From Lasiosphaeria ovina (Eukaryota; Ascomycota; Sordariomycetes; Sordariales; Lasiosphaeriaceae): 64,000 nucleotides of DNA. Both the position numbers and the translations under genes were made by a program. The notes beneath the pieces were generated by a model. It was given only the letters and a program-made list of their open reading frames with translations, was not told where the DNA came from and made no database searches. Location: assembly GCA_033439765.1 (NCBI GenBank), contig JAULSN010000004.1:5404001-5468000 (forward strand). Reading direction: 5' to 3'. Position 1 is the stretch's first letter. Every line of letters starts with the position of its first letter. Below, in pieces: positions 33,702 through 46,594 of the stretch.

Positions 33702-36700
33702 ACATACAATACCGATTGCCCCGCAAGAGTTCTCGCGGGTTTCCCGACGTCAACAGCCCCGTTCGATTTTGCTCGGCCGCCGTGGTTCGCGATAGGCCGG
33801 CGTCCTACGCGTGCACTGTGCGGCGCGCGTGGAACAAGCCCGTCTTGTCAGCTACGGTACGGATAGTCTCGTGTGCACCTATCTAGCATCTTTAGCTGCA
33901 CGGCGCGTGTGCATCTAAGGTATTGTACCTACCTATCTTCCTACCTATCTACTAGATGTATTCGTACCTCAGGTTATACAGACAAGGAATGCAGCTGAGG
34001 TAAACACTCACACACGGAACTAACATCATGTTGGAATAACGGAGGAGACAAGAGCAGCGGGCGCTTTCCGACCGATCCAGCAGCACCACACACCCGAAAA
34101 CCGGCAGGACGTGCTGGTTTTTTATGGCCGGGGGAACCCTGTCTGCTGCCGAAGGGTTTTCCTGATGTGGCCCCCTTGTAAAGCTGCCGCAACCCATTTC
34201 GGCACCTCTATGGCCCTGTTGGGAGGGGGGGAGGGTTATAGCAAGCCAAGTTAAGGATTGGGTTTAGCCAGCGAACCTTGGTTGAGTGTGTATTCTTGCT
34301 GCGGGCTCCCAATAAAAAAATTCTGGAGTCCAAACGAAAGGCCATCCTGGAGCCGGATAGGACGACTCCTGCCCATGCTACAAGGGTCGATGACCTGTCA
34401 ATCGGCGGCTCTACTGCTGCTTTCCTGCTTCTCTGGACCAGTTGACCGTTCGAGGCATGAAGGGCGTGGGCAAACGGCTCCTCATTGGCTATGCGCTCCA
34501 GATGTCAGTCGAGGCTCTCTCGAGACAGGGCAACCATACCACGGATATCATCATCCAGGCAGAACCCATGCGGGCACAACGACTGGAGTCCTGACCACAT
34601 CGATCTCACACCATTTGCCTCTCTGTGCTGACTCGGCCGTCCGGATACGACCATATGGATGTGGTCATGGATGGGCTGGCTGCCTTACATTCTCGGCAGC
34701 TGTACGAAGTATTGCTATTGCCGTCAACGCCCACCGCCACCCACCTAAGGTACCTACCTACCTATAAGAATTGCTGCCTGCACCGCTGATGGCCTGTCAA
34801 AAGAGGAGTCTGCCCCTAGCGGACCCAGGGAGGGATTTCGGTTGCGCGGCAGGCGTGTCGCGGGACTGGGCGTTTGGCGGTCCACGCATCAGGCTTGAGC
34901 GACGTTGTACAGGACAAGACGGTACGGGGCCGGGCCATGGCTTGACGACTTGTCCAACGCCGCGACACGGGTACCTTGCATGTCGTTTGGCGGAAATCGA
35001 GAGCCTTCAGCCGAGAGATCGCAATGGTCTATTGCCGCGACTGGGACGCCGGGGGATCTGGAATCAACTCGGATAAAGAGCTGCCCGCGTACCTACCTTA
35101 AGGCACCGAACCTATTGGACCTGGGGTGAATGGCCGTCGCGGCAAGTGCACGCCTGCCCTGTACCTCGGGCAATCCGCCACTAGCATTGCCACTGGCAGT
35201 AGCTCAGGTCGGGGTAGGTCGTGGGCTATCGTCGCTGCCTAGGTAAGGTCAGGTAAGGTAGCTTGCCCTGGAGAGCAGCACAAGGGCTCCTTCCGACCTG
35301 GACCTGGAGTCTGGGGTTCCTTCCTTCCATCTTCCCGCCAGACCGTCTGAAGTCGTCGCGGGGTATCGCTCTTGCCTCACCTCGCTGTCAGACGTTGGAT
35401 GAACCGGCGTGAGCGAGGGTTTGCTCAGGCATATACGTAGATGCACGAGCGGCCGGGGGGCAGGACGGCCAGACACCAAGGAGCAAGCAGCAGTCTTGGA
35501 TACCGTACGGGAAAAAACATTGCCTTAAACAGTTTGCAATTGCTCGCTACTCTTGAGGCGTTGGGCAAGGGACGGGCTCGGACTGCTTCAAATCACCGCC
35601 CTACGGAGCATGGGGTACAGCAATGTGTATTCGTACATGCTACCCCCTTGCCTCTCTCTCGACGTCGGTCAGTTACTACCAGGGCAGTAGCCTGGAAGGT
35701 GCGGGCTACCTCAGTTCAATAAGGTAGGCTCAGCCGTTCATGATACCTTATCATGGCACTACTAAGGACAACCTACTTACCTTCCCCACCCCCGCGTCAT
35801 AGGGAGGGCAGTCGCAGGTAGGTGAGATCATGAGGGCGAGGAAGGCGCATTTGGCGGGTCTTGCCTCAGACACCATTTTACCATTCCATAGGTACCGTGC
35901 ATCCCCTATGACTAAGGCTCCTTTTACCGCGGGCAGGCATTGTATGTTTGTGCATACATACAGTACATGTATACTCCAACCTTTGCCATTTGTTCCAATG
36001 TGATCTGTTGGGCTGGACCTTACATTACCCTGGACATTACTTTACTTGGTACATTCGTTACACCACCTTACCTAAGGTAGGTGGTACCTATCTTACGGAT
36101 ATATGGGATTACTTCCAACGGAAGTCCCGTCCCTTCCTGTACATCCATACCAGGTACAGTACATACGTCACTCTCGTCATTCACCTGTGTTGCTTGGAAG
36201 TTAAGGTACCTTAGCCCCCAGAAGTTGGTGCCTGGGGTGAAGGAAGTGGACATACCCGCCCGTCACCCCGACTTTGATGGTTTCCCAAGCATCGAGCATC
36301 CCTTAACCTTTGGAGACTCCCATCGCCGCGGGCCTTGCTTGATACTTTACCTAGGAATGCACCTTACCCAGCTAGGGGAGGCACCGCCCAGGCAAGAAGT
36401 GGATACGATACCGCCTAGGCTTCCATTGTCAGGGTTGTCGGAACCTTAGGCTGTCTCGTTGCGGGTGCATTCGACAATCTGGCTGGCAATCCTTAAGTTG
36501 TCTCACGGCCCTCAGGGCTGAAGAAGCTCGCCCGTTCGTTCGACAACCTCGACCGCTGCAACCTGCACTTCCCCTCTACCCCTCCTTCCTCCCTTGCCTA
36601 GACATCTCATCTCAAACCTGCCGTATGTCCGTCGCCCCGAGTGTACTGTACGACGAAGAAATGGCCTACCTTACCTTGCAGGCTATAACCAGACGGGCAA

Positions 36701-38853
36701 CAGGCGGACGAGGATACGAACTGCGGATATCTAGGCGGCGAATCACTCGGCACTTAATATCGCCATGTTATCAAGGCAGATGCGCGCGTCCAAAGAGGAA
36801 ATGACGCTCATTGTTCCCGAGGGGCTCAGACACTTGCAACGAGAGCCGAGGAGCCGTGGTGCCATGTCTGTGCAACCGGCACGCCAACGAAAGAAGGCAA
36901 AGGCTGTTAGTTGACTACCCCTACTCCGTACTTTATACATACAACACGGGAATTCAGGACTCGCTCTGTAAATCAAAACCCTGCGCTCGCTCGGAACGAG
37001 ATTGCCGTGCAAACCTCGAAATAGTCACTCGGCTGACAGAATCTACGATTTCGAGGGTTACGAGAGGCTCAACCCGGGCCTGTCTGTCTGCTGTAGCTCC
37101 AGCATTTTGTAGGTGGTCCAGGCATCCCGGCCAAGTCGGTTGGTGACATCGGCAGAAGACTCTTACATGTGGCGTTGGAGCGAGGCGAAAGCGAAAAAAC
37201 CCAGGACTTCTCCAGGCCACTCCGACCAAGCCCCCGCAGCAAAGAATTTCTTTCGTTGCTTCTAGCCTCTCGTAGCGCGTCTCGTCTCGCTAATAATGCG
37301 TCTGCCGTGCTGGACGAGGATCAGAGCTGATGCCATGAATGTTGACTGACAGGGGCACGTTCCATGGAGGTTCTAGCGCTCTGTGATTGTTCCAAAGTAC
37401 AGTACTTACTCCGCAGGCGGCGCCCGCCTTACGGTCTACGGAACGGCGGTATAGGTTTCCGCGCCAAACCAACAACGGCAAGCCAGTTCATTACATTCTA
37501 CAGCCCATGTCCTTGCCCAAGGGCTGCATCTGAATCGCCGTCCGCCACAACGTTCGTTAGTTGTATTGTCGACTGACGCACAAGATTGCGGTTAGCGAGC
37601 AATGCCTAGGCCCGGAGTGCCCGCTGACGCGCGGAAATGACTGGACTGTCATATTGTGCCGAGGAAACCGGCGGTGGCTTCGTAATTCGTCTTCTACTCT
37701 TTCGAGGGCGTATTCTCCTGGAAATGAGAGAGCGTGATGGCATCATCAAAGCGCCCGACGACAGGGCCCTTGACATCGCGAAGCAACCCTTGAGAACGAC
37801 ATGAGGGAATTTGGCAGCCTTAGGTATGGGCGGACACGCACAAGCCAACGCACAGGGCAGATCGTCGGTGGACCGGCTGCGAGCCCGAGAGCAGCCCGCT
37901 GTTGGGACCTTCTCTGACCAATTGGCAGGATTCCTCCCGCTCTGGTGACTTCAAACACATGCACCCTCATGCAGCAGTCTGGTGGTCTATGCGCCGCCCG
38001 ATTTTCAACGACACCGCAGTGCGTACCCGTCAACGCTCGGTCGGTCCAGAGGCTCATTGACTCTTGTCAACTCGTTCACTTGGAACCGCGAGCAGATCAA
38101 CCGAGACAGCCGCGTAAACTTTTCTTTTCTTCTTTTCATGGCCCCCAACGGGCCAGCCCTTCTCCGCCCGCGGCGCCTCCAATGAGGGTTGTGAGAGCCA
38201 ATGGTGCAACCATGGCATGACAAGGCAGTCGACGGAGCCAGAGTCGTCAATTCTCTGGGTATTCCATAGCTTCCCACCAACGAGCTTGCAGTATACTCTA
38301 CGTATGTATGTACGACTAGACTGACTTACATACCCGTCTCTCGTCAGAGTTGCAGCGTCGCCATGAAGGGAATCTGCAGCCTGCTCAAAGTAGCAGACAG
38401 CCAAGTCAAGTCGTGGCAGGCCCTACCCCCCTCCAGGACACTCCGCATATCCGACACGTTGATGCACAAGCTCAGCGAGAGATGCCCTTCAAAGCGGGGT
38501 GCTTCTTTTGGTCAATGACATGTGTCCAAGGCACTCTTGGTCCATTTTGTCCCGTCTTCGGTGTGAGCAACAATCACGCCTCCGCATATCAGGCACATCA
38601 GTCTTCACGAGCCGAGCTCTGATTGGCTGTTTTCTTCTAACAGCGCGACCTTGTCGGCAGCCGAGCCGTTCCCCACCACATCTATCTCACTGCATACCAC
38701 TGCACTTTGGTCGGCGAAAGGGCAGAGGATTTCTCGAATCGAGGGGATATATTTTTTGTCGTGCAGATGAAGGTAGTGGAGCATCGGACGACATTGCCTT
38801 AGCAAAAGCTAGACATAGGGCTCGAGCAGCGCGAACACTTTGGAACAGGGAAT

Positions 38854-38854
<1 letters not shown>

Positions 38855-38889
<35 letters not shown>
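38855..38889. repeat. Homopolymer T35
   Basis: An unbroken run of 35 T residues. Its length may be inaccurate in any assembly. It could be a poly(A) tail read on the other strand, but no target-site duplication was found. Confidence 0.85.
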
Positions 38890-39316
38890 CGTTTTAGAAA
38901 AGCCGACAGCCTCATCTGCCGGTAGCCGATCGCGCATTGATGTTCCACGGCATCGTCACTCGAAAACCGGACTTCTAAACGCCATCTCGTCGTGAAGAAC
39001 TTGGCATCTACGTCGCGCCTTTTGTCAGGGACTTCAACTTCTTACTAGTACCAAAGCTCTTGTTGACTAATCGTTCGGCCGAGTGAGCGGCTGCGCTGCC
39101 GGTCAGCTAAGAGAATGCTTAGAGGAACCAGGTTCCGATTCTCAGATATCTGGTTGTCTACAAACAAGTCTGTCAGACCTGCAGGCTGCTCAGAATGGGA
39201 ATCACGGTACAGATCCGAAAGCGAATGGAGCCCCCAAAGAAACCTACGCGACCCCCCACCTCGGCGTGGCTTCCTTCGCGGCTTCTACCAAAGCACATCC
39301 GCCGCTTGGTACGTAT

Positions 39317-39337
39317 ATGTATGTACAGTACATACAT
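39317..39337. repeat. 10-bp inverted repeat with 1-nt loop
   Basis: Perfect arms ATGTATGTAC and GTACATACAT flank a single A. They are identical in sequence to the arms at 33679-33701. Confidence 0.8.
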
Positions 39338-41254
39338 GCATATAGAGTGCCCGTACTGTACATGTACAGGAGTGTCTAGACTTCACCAACGGCCAGGCCC
39401 TGGTTACTGGTGCACATCTTTTCACACATCGTTCCTAGGGTCTTACCTGAAGCTAGCTTCTCTAACCATGGGCGCGCAGCGGACGATTGTCCGCATAGAT
39501 GGTGACAGAAAGTCTGCGGATAAGCAGATCCTATTCAAGGATACAACCTCCACCAGTCCGAACTGGTTCATGATGGTTCGGACGGCCGCTCCCACTTCTT
39601 TTTGAGAACTGACAGGCCTGGGCCACCTTGGACAAGGGTCCCGGCAGTCACTCCACCCGGCTCTTCCCCCCCATCCACAACCCATCCACACTCGCCCCCC
39701 TCCACCCCCCCCTCTCCCCGTGTCCCCCCACCTGGTTTGAGACCCGTTTGTAACCCTTCTACGCGTGGTTAGACCCCGAGCAGGACGAGGCTGTGATGTC
39801 ACTTGCAGGTTCCGAGTGTGACTATGCTGGGGGGAGGCTCCATCTTTACTGGCATCTATTTCTCTTTCTCATGTCTCCTTCACCGCGCGATACCTCAACT
39901 CAAATACTCTCAGAGACCGGTGAAGAGTGTAAGTGGAGGTTTGCGGTTTGCTGGGAGAAGGAGTGGCGTCTTCGCCCCCCCCTTGCACCACGCATCCACG
40001 CATTGCGGCAAAGACGCGTGGAAGTCCGTGGGCTTGGCCGTTTACGCCTCAAGCCTTGTTGCTTGGCATCGGTAGTTTGAAATGTTCTGTAGGGATGTGA
40101 TGTATTTGCGTGTTGAGCCTTGTATCTCTTTTTCCACTTTCTCCTGTTCCCTTGTCTCTGAATCTCTTCTTCGTTCTTGAAGAGAACTCGAAAACGTTAG
40201 AATTCCTCGTCAGTCCCCCTGAAGAGAATAACCTCCTCAACTAAGCAGACGAAATGCGCTAAAGATTGATATCTCTTTTACACCAGTACCCTGCAACTTC
40301 CAATATCACCTTCCTGCCCCGTCCGCCGCCGGCCGTTTGTCGTCCGCATCGACCAATCTCGTCGTGGCGGCCTCTGGCCCGTCCCGTGTCCAAAACAGTC
40401 GTGTAGTTTCCGCGAAACCAGCACCAACAACTGTTTGTTTTTGTGACGAGTCACATTTTCGGTCCATACATGTAGTCGCGAAATAAATTCATTTCTATCT
40501 CCATAGGTGGTAGGGGAGGGGGGAAACCCCACAGAGGGAAGCCAAGAAGAGAAAAAAGAAGAAAATGAAATTCTCTGTGTTTGCAACTCTCCTCGCTGAT
40601 GCCATGCTATTTATCTAATCTATCTCGGGCGATCTCCGCTTCCACCCCTCCCCCTTTTCGTCATGGATACAGCACACGCAACGCACGCACACTCTCTATA
40701 TCTCACACTCACCAAATGCCCCATGCGACCCACGCACCACATCACAATCGCTCGCTCTTCCGGGCCGTCCTTGCTCAACCGTTGAGAGAGATTCTCTGGC
40801 CGAGCGCAGGGTACCCCACGTACATGCCCTCCCCATTGGCCTTTTGTCCTCTTTCTGTTTTTGACCGTCTTGTCTCGGCCTCCACGCTTGCGGCCGTTGT
40901 GCCCGCCGCAAGACTGGCGGTGAAATGCCAAGCCGTCATCCATCGGGTCATGATCCCGGTTCTCAAAAAAGAACAGAAGAGAAAATATTTCCCCTTCTTG
41001 ACAAAAAGCCCTGAAACGCTGTGCTGAGAGGCGCCCAGGAATCCTAGTATAGAATGCAAATCTTCGGGGAAATCCCTCCAAAATCTCATGATTTCTGCAT
41101 CAGACCTTGGGACCCATTCGGGGCTAATGTCCCAGTTTAGGGACAACTCATTAACCACCATCCCCCATCCCCCCGCTTCCCGTCCCTTCCCCCCTTGCCC
41201 GTTGAGCCCGCACCGGTCTGCTATAGTGCGACAAGAAGGTATAGAATGCGACTT

Positions 41255-44200
41255 TCAGTTCTCGCCGGCTGGCTCGGGTGGGTCCGACGTTGTAGTAGGA
41301 GTCGTTGTGGCGTTCTCCTTCTCGGCGACTTTCGACTCAAGTCCCTCGCTTTCAGTATCCTGCGCCTTCTCCTGGAACGAGAAGGCATCCGACAGGTTGA
41401 CGGCCAAGAAAGTTTTTGGCAATTTCACCCTAAACGAAATGATTATGGTCTGATAAGTCTCTTGCCTCGTTTTCTCTCTCCTCTCTCCTTCTTGGCGGGT
41501 GCCTCGGCAGAAAGGATACGGGGGGTAGGGAGAGAGCAACTTACTGATGGAATTTGGCTCGCAGCGTCTCGATCACCACCATCCAATCCGCGTGAGCAGT
41601 CAGACTACGGCGCGGAGCGCAGCCTATGCAGTGTCTGCTGTCGAGCTGGACATCGAGCGGGTCGAAGACATGGCAGCCGGGGCTTATGGTGATTTTGATG
41701 CTGTACATGAAGGCCGGGGTGCCGTCGGAGTCGACGGGCGGGTTAGCAGGCATCTCATACAGCTCAAACGAGATCTGTGAGAGGTAGTCGAGCTCGGGTA
41801 TGGTGGCGCGCTTAATCTTGGTCTCGAGGCCTCCCTCGAGAATGCAGTTGAGCAGCGTGTAGATGTGCGACTCCTTGGTAAAGTAGATGAAGCACTTGCC
41901 CTCGTCTGACGCCTGCATGTCCTCTAGATCCTGTACAATCTCCTTGAGCAGCGGGAGCGACGTCAAGAGTCCAATCTCGAGCTATTCGATAGGACATGCC
42001 CATGGTCAGCCACAGCCCCACAAACAATACCAAAAGAGTCCGCATTTTGTGGAGGCTTCTTACCTTCTCGCTATCAGAGATACCATATTCCTGAGGGCAG
42101 ATAAAGTCGAAAAGGATTTTGGCGAGTTGGTACAGCTCTCGAAGAGGCTCAAATCGGGCATCTGTCTTTGCCTTGGTCTGGCTGTTCCCCCTGTGGAGAT
42201 GGAAATATCTCTCGGGCAGCTCTGCCTCAACACCAGGCCGCAGGCCGCTGAGGAAGGAGCGCCGGTGGAAGATACGTTTGACCGTCTTGCTGCCAGTCTT
42301 CTCCATCTTTTCGATACCCTCGGCCAGAGTACCGCTACCTGTTCTCTCCGTCTTGGAATCCTCGGAGAATCGAGGCGCACTGCCGCCTTCCTCGGTACCC
42401 TTGGAGGATGGATTGGGCGACTTCCCGTCTTTCCCATTGCCGCTGGCCTGAACCCCATATTCCTCCTCAAGCATGCTTTTCGGGGGTGTGAAGACCCACT
42501 CGAGAAACTGACGGTTGTGCAGGGCGTCGAACTTCATGGTATCATACAGCTCCGAGATCTTGCTGGGGTCAACCTTTTCGCCGTCACAAAACTCGGCGAA
42601 GAGCTTCTCCCAGCGCTCTCTGAACAGCTCCGAGTCCTCACCGCAGCACCACCGGGCCTGGACGCTATTAACAGCATTGGCCTGAGACAGTGAGCCGAAG
42701 GAGGCGACCGACGACATCGAGCTGCCAAGCACTCCCTCGCCATTGAGCTTGTCCGTGCTGGGATTATTGATGGCGTTGAGTGAGTTGACGGCACCGCTGT
42801 ACAGTTTGCTGTAGTTGTGCTGCATCACCTTGCGGTGGAAGTTCATCAGCTGGACAACACGCGTTTGCACCTCTGCGGGCTCGGGCATGTTGGCGGGCCA
42901 AGCGAACTGCGGAGGCCGCTCGTTTCCTTTACGCAGGAGGCCCTTGAGCTTCTTCTTTACCTTGTCCATCTCGTCCTTGGCAGCATTGGAGTCGTCTAAA
43001 AGGTCCTTGCGAATAGTGATGAGGTCTTCTGGCACGTCCTTCTTGTTGAGAAAACTGGCCGCCCAGATCTGGGCGCTCGCTACAACGCGCCGCTCACTGC
43101 TGCTAAACACATGCACCTCGTCCAAGACCTCGCGGTTCATCAGGCCGAGGTCGCTGCGCATGTTTTCGCCTAACTCTTGGGACTGATAGCGGGCTGAGTG
43201 AGTCGGCTCGCCGCCCCACTTGACAATGAGCTGAAGCTTGTCTAGCACCAGGCTCTCCTCCGCCGCTGTGAACTTGGACATTGTCACTCCAGATAGTGAG
43301 TCTTGTCTGCGGGGCTTTTGGCGGGCCTTCTTGTCTTCGAGCCCAGCTTTGTCCACGCTCTGCTCAGTTTCGTCCTCTTGTTTGGAGCTGCCTTTCGTTG
43401 GCGTAGCCGTCTTGTCGTCGGCCTTCTTCTGGTCGCTCTTGTTTCGGAACATGGGCTTGATCTGCACCTTGGTGCCTGCCCAGCCGCCCTTCTTGACCAA
43501 GACATTACGCAAAGTCTTTAGCTTACCGCGGTCTTCTATACCGGCCCGCATAGCCTTGTCGACGGCGTCAAGCACACTAGCGAGCGCGGGGTCGCCAATA
43601 AGAAGCACCTCCTCTTGGTGGCCTCTAAGTAGCTCGATGAAGGGCTCTGTATGGAAAGTGAACTTGTACTTTTGCTTTGGTGTGCGATCGGCGTGACGGA
43701 TAACAGAGACCACGCCCTTGAGTTTCCAACTAGGCTTGGGAGGAGGGGGGGGAGGGGGCTCATCCTGAGCATCCGCTCCAGCGTTCGAGACGGCATCCTG
43801 TAGGAGAGATGGCGTGACGGACACCGTCGAAGGTGCTGTAGACGGTGCGCTGTCGGCTACCGAGGTCGAAAACTGACTAACTAGGGGGCTGGCAGGCAAA
43901 CTTGGCAGCTTCCCGGGCGCCAAAGCGGCCTCCGAACTGGCGCGTATCACAGGCTCCGTAGATGTGTCTCGGATTTCCAGTCCCCCCCGCTGATAAGCAG
44001 TGATGGCCTGCTTGTCCAAGCTCGTCCTGGTTTGGGCAGCTATGAGGGCAGAGAGATCTTTTTCTTTGTTGGACAGCACGGCACGGGCCGTCATGGTGTC
44101 CATATCGGATGCCGCAGGTGAGGGTATGGTCGGCGTGAGACCTTCCCGACGCAGCCTCTCCTTGATGAACATGTCCTTGAGAATGGTGGAGCAGTGGTCA

Positions 44201-46594
44201 TAGTAATCGTCGTTGTCCTTGACAAAGCTCCAGCCGTTGACATCGATGACATAGCTTTTGCCACTAGCTCGAAGAAAGTCGAAGCCGCACACGCGCTGTC
44301 CAAATGTGGTGCTGATCTTGCTGGCGATCTCCTTTTCCTCGCTGCTCAGAGCTGTCACGTAACGAACCTCCTTGCCATGTGTATTACGGCGCACGACGCC
44401 GTCGACGACAGGTGATTTGCGTGTCTCGGCGTGGCAGTACGTTGGCCCCACAGTGTACGCCTTCACATCTTCAGCGTTGTCAACTTTCATAAAACGTTCA
44501 TAGATGAAGCTCTCGTCGGGCTGGGTAATGGCGCGCGGCACTATCAAGTCTTCGACGTACTCGCTGCTCTTGTTCCCGATTTTTCGGAAGAGCTTACGAG
44601 CACCGCCGCCGGAAGACGAGTGGAAGTATATGATGATATTGTGGTCCTCGCCGCTCGTAGGTTTCTCGACGAACGGCTTCTTGATCAAGGTTCCGTCGAC
44701 TGAAAGGATATCACCGCCGTCAAGCAACTCGACCCGGCGCGGCGACATGGCCTTGGCATTGGCTGGGTCTGTATTTGTGGGCTCAAACGAGATGCCGCTG
44801 ACCTCCTTGATGTGCTTGGCAATTTCGGGTGTCAGCAGACGCGGCCCGCCATCCCGGTTGACCTCAATACGTTGCGGCGTCGGAACACCGATACGGTCGA
44901 GGAGACGAAGGCACAGGCGGCGATCCCATAGAATCTTCTGCATGGGTACGTCGTTGACGCAAAAGGGTTTGCGTGCCTTGACGTAGGCGATTGCCTTCTC
45001 CAGCGGGAAGCCATCTGAGTAGAACGAAATCAGGTAATCGCTGCAGCATTAAATGAGGAAATGTTAGAAGAGGACATGTAAAATCAACATTGTGACTTCT
45101 TCGAAGAGGGAGGGATATCAACGATTGAATAAGGGGCCCAAAGGGAGAAGGATTCTACTTGCCATATCGGCCAATTCTCGATGTCTATTTTCCAGGCAGT
45201 TAGCCATACATCCCAAAAGACTCGGGAAATAAAAGGGTGAGGGAAGAAGAAAAGAGATAGCTAAAGGTAGGTAGGTAGGTAGGTAGGTAGCGCGTGAACT
45301 ACTGACCTTCGTCGAGGATGACCTTGTCACCAAAGACACAAACATCAAACTCGCGATTCTGAATCAGGCGGTTGAGGATATTCCTGCTGGGTTTGCTTCT
45401 CGCTTTTATGTCCAGGGCGCAAACGCCAATGACACCCCAGGGAGCTGGGCGGACCTCCTCCTTCTCGACGCGGTGGGCGAGGGCCCGATCGCTACTCGGG
45501 CTGTGGCTGCTCGCCGCGGTACTGCCGCTGAAACGGCGCTTGGCCCGGCTTCGACTCCTAGTGAGCTGGGTGCGCGGGGTTCCAGTAACAGGAGACTGCT
45601 GCTGAGCCTGGGGCGTCTTCTTGAGGATTTCAGTCATTTGGTGGACGTGGGAGTCCCTGGGGGCGAGCTGGAGGGTGCCGCCCGGCGACCCCTGACTAGC
45701 TGTCGTGACTGTCATGTTGGTGACGCCTGCCTCGGGCTGCGATGTAGCAGGGCCCTTAGCTCCCCCGGCCGACGATACCATCAGGCCAGCAGTAGATCGA
45801 AGTGTGGGAGCGCCGGTGACGCTGTTGTTGTCGCTCCCGTTGGCCGAGGCCGCCGAGCTGGGCACGCCACGGGCCGAGGCTAGGCTATACATGGAGCTGA
45901 TGCTCACGCGGTTGCTGGTTTCGGCGTCGGAAAGCGAGGATCGGCCTGGTAGGGCGGGCTCGGGAAGATAACCTTTCTGTGTCGTTTCAGGGCTGGCGAG
46001 GGTGGAGCCTGCGAGAAGACGAGGCGTCTCGAAGTCGCTATCAATGCCAGAAGCTGCCTCAATCGCGAAGTCACGAGGCGAGTAGGGGACGGGGGATCCG
46101 GACAGGGCAGCCCCCTGCTCGCTGAGTGCCTGGTACCCTTCCAGGAAGCCGACTTGCTCTCCCCACACGTCCGAGCTAGATGAGTCGCGACGACTGTTGG
46201 GGCGGGAGGAGCGGCGAAGACTTGTAGCAGTGCCTGGAACGGGACTCGGGCCTTTCAGGGCCTGAGACGGGGCGTGAGGCACAGAGTGGAAGGGGGGCGG
46301 GGGCATAGACACACTGTCTCGTCCGGCGTGCGTGTCGGTGGTGCCGGGCTCAACGTGACGGCCCTTGCGGCTGGCCGAAGACGAGGACGAGAGAGTGCGG
46401 GAACGCGACGAGTCTCGCGTGGGCTTGCTTCGAGACTGGAGAGGTGAAGATGGCGGTGCCGGCTGGTTTGTTGAGCTCGAGCCAGAGCCAGACCCCGAGC
46501 CTGAGCCTGACCCTGAGCCTGCGCCTGAGCTTGGGGGAGACGTGGCGTCTGTACTGGCATTGCCAGCAAGGTTGGACGGCGAAGCTGCCTCCAT
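41255..46594 (-). CDS. Bifunctional inositol hexakisphosphate/diphosphoinositol-pentakisphosphate kinase (Vip1/Asp1/PPIP5K)
   Basis: Five exons, 46594-45307, 45184-45163, 45040-42064, 41981-41545 and 41429-41255, give 1632 residues. Residues 1-380 are Ser/Pro/Gly-rich and disordered, with a GSGSGS run. The ATP-grasp kinase domain begins at [17 protein letters not shown]. It includes [20 protein letters not shown], rebuilt across exons 1-3, and the metal-binding DVNGWSFVK near 703. The histidine-acid-phosphatase domain has [10 protein letters not shown] near 885. The C-terminus rejoins [16 protein letters not shown] across intron 4. The kinase makes 1-diphosphoinositol phosphates and the phosphatase removes them. 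The family controls phosphate signalling, polarity and microtubules. Exon 2 is only 22 nt, and intron 2 uses a GC donor (GCAAGT). Intron 4 begins so that retention gives an immediate TAA. The ATG at 46594 is chosen because the upstream in-frame ATG (46780) adds 62 residues without conserved character. Confidence 0.93.
45265..45290. repeat. (AGGT)n microsatellite in VIP1 intron 1
   Basis: Six to seven AGGT units lie near the donor end of intron 1 (45185-45306). It belongs to the same AGGTAGGT string class that recurs in the intergenic DNA. Confidence 0.8.

Larger units (their letters stand above)
32316..41254. other. 9-kb gene-poor region rich in short recurrent motifs
   Basis: There are no recognisable coding domains. 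The stretch 32.35-36.7 kb has many copies of AGGTAAGGTA/TACCTTACCT-like strings. GTACATAC/GTATGTAC motifs lie at 33681, 33692, 36159, 38306, 39319 and 39328. A 35-nt T run lies at 38855-38889. The longer ORFs (for example 32892-33569 minus and 34258-34767 plus) show no family similarity and coincide with open frames on other strands. Confidence 0.45.

Noticed and set aside
34258..34767. 169-codon plus-strand open frame
   Set aside because: No recognisable protein segment, and the sequence contains the AGGTA-type strings typical of the non-coding desert.
41812..44943. Single-exon VIP1 model starting at an internal methionine
   Set aside because: It would remove the first part of the ATP-grasp domain and misread the C-terminus across intron 3.
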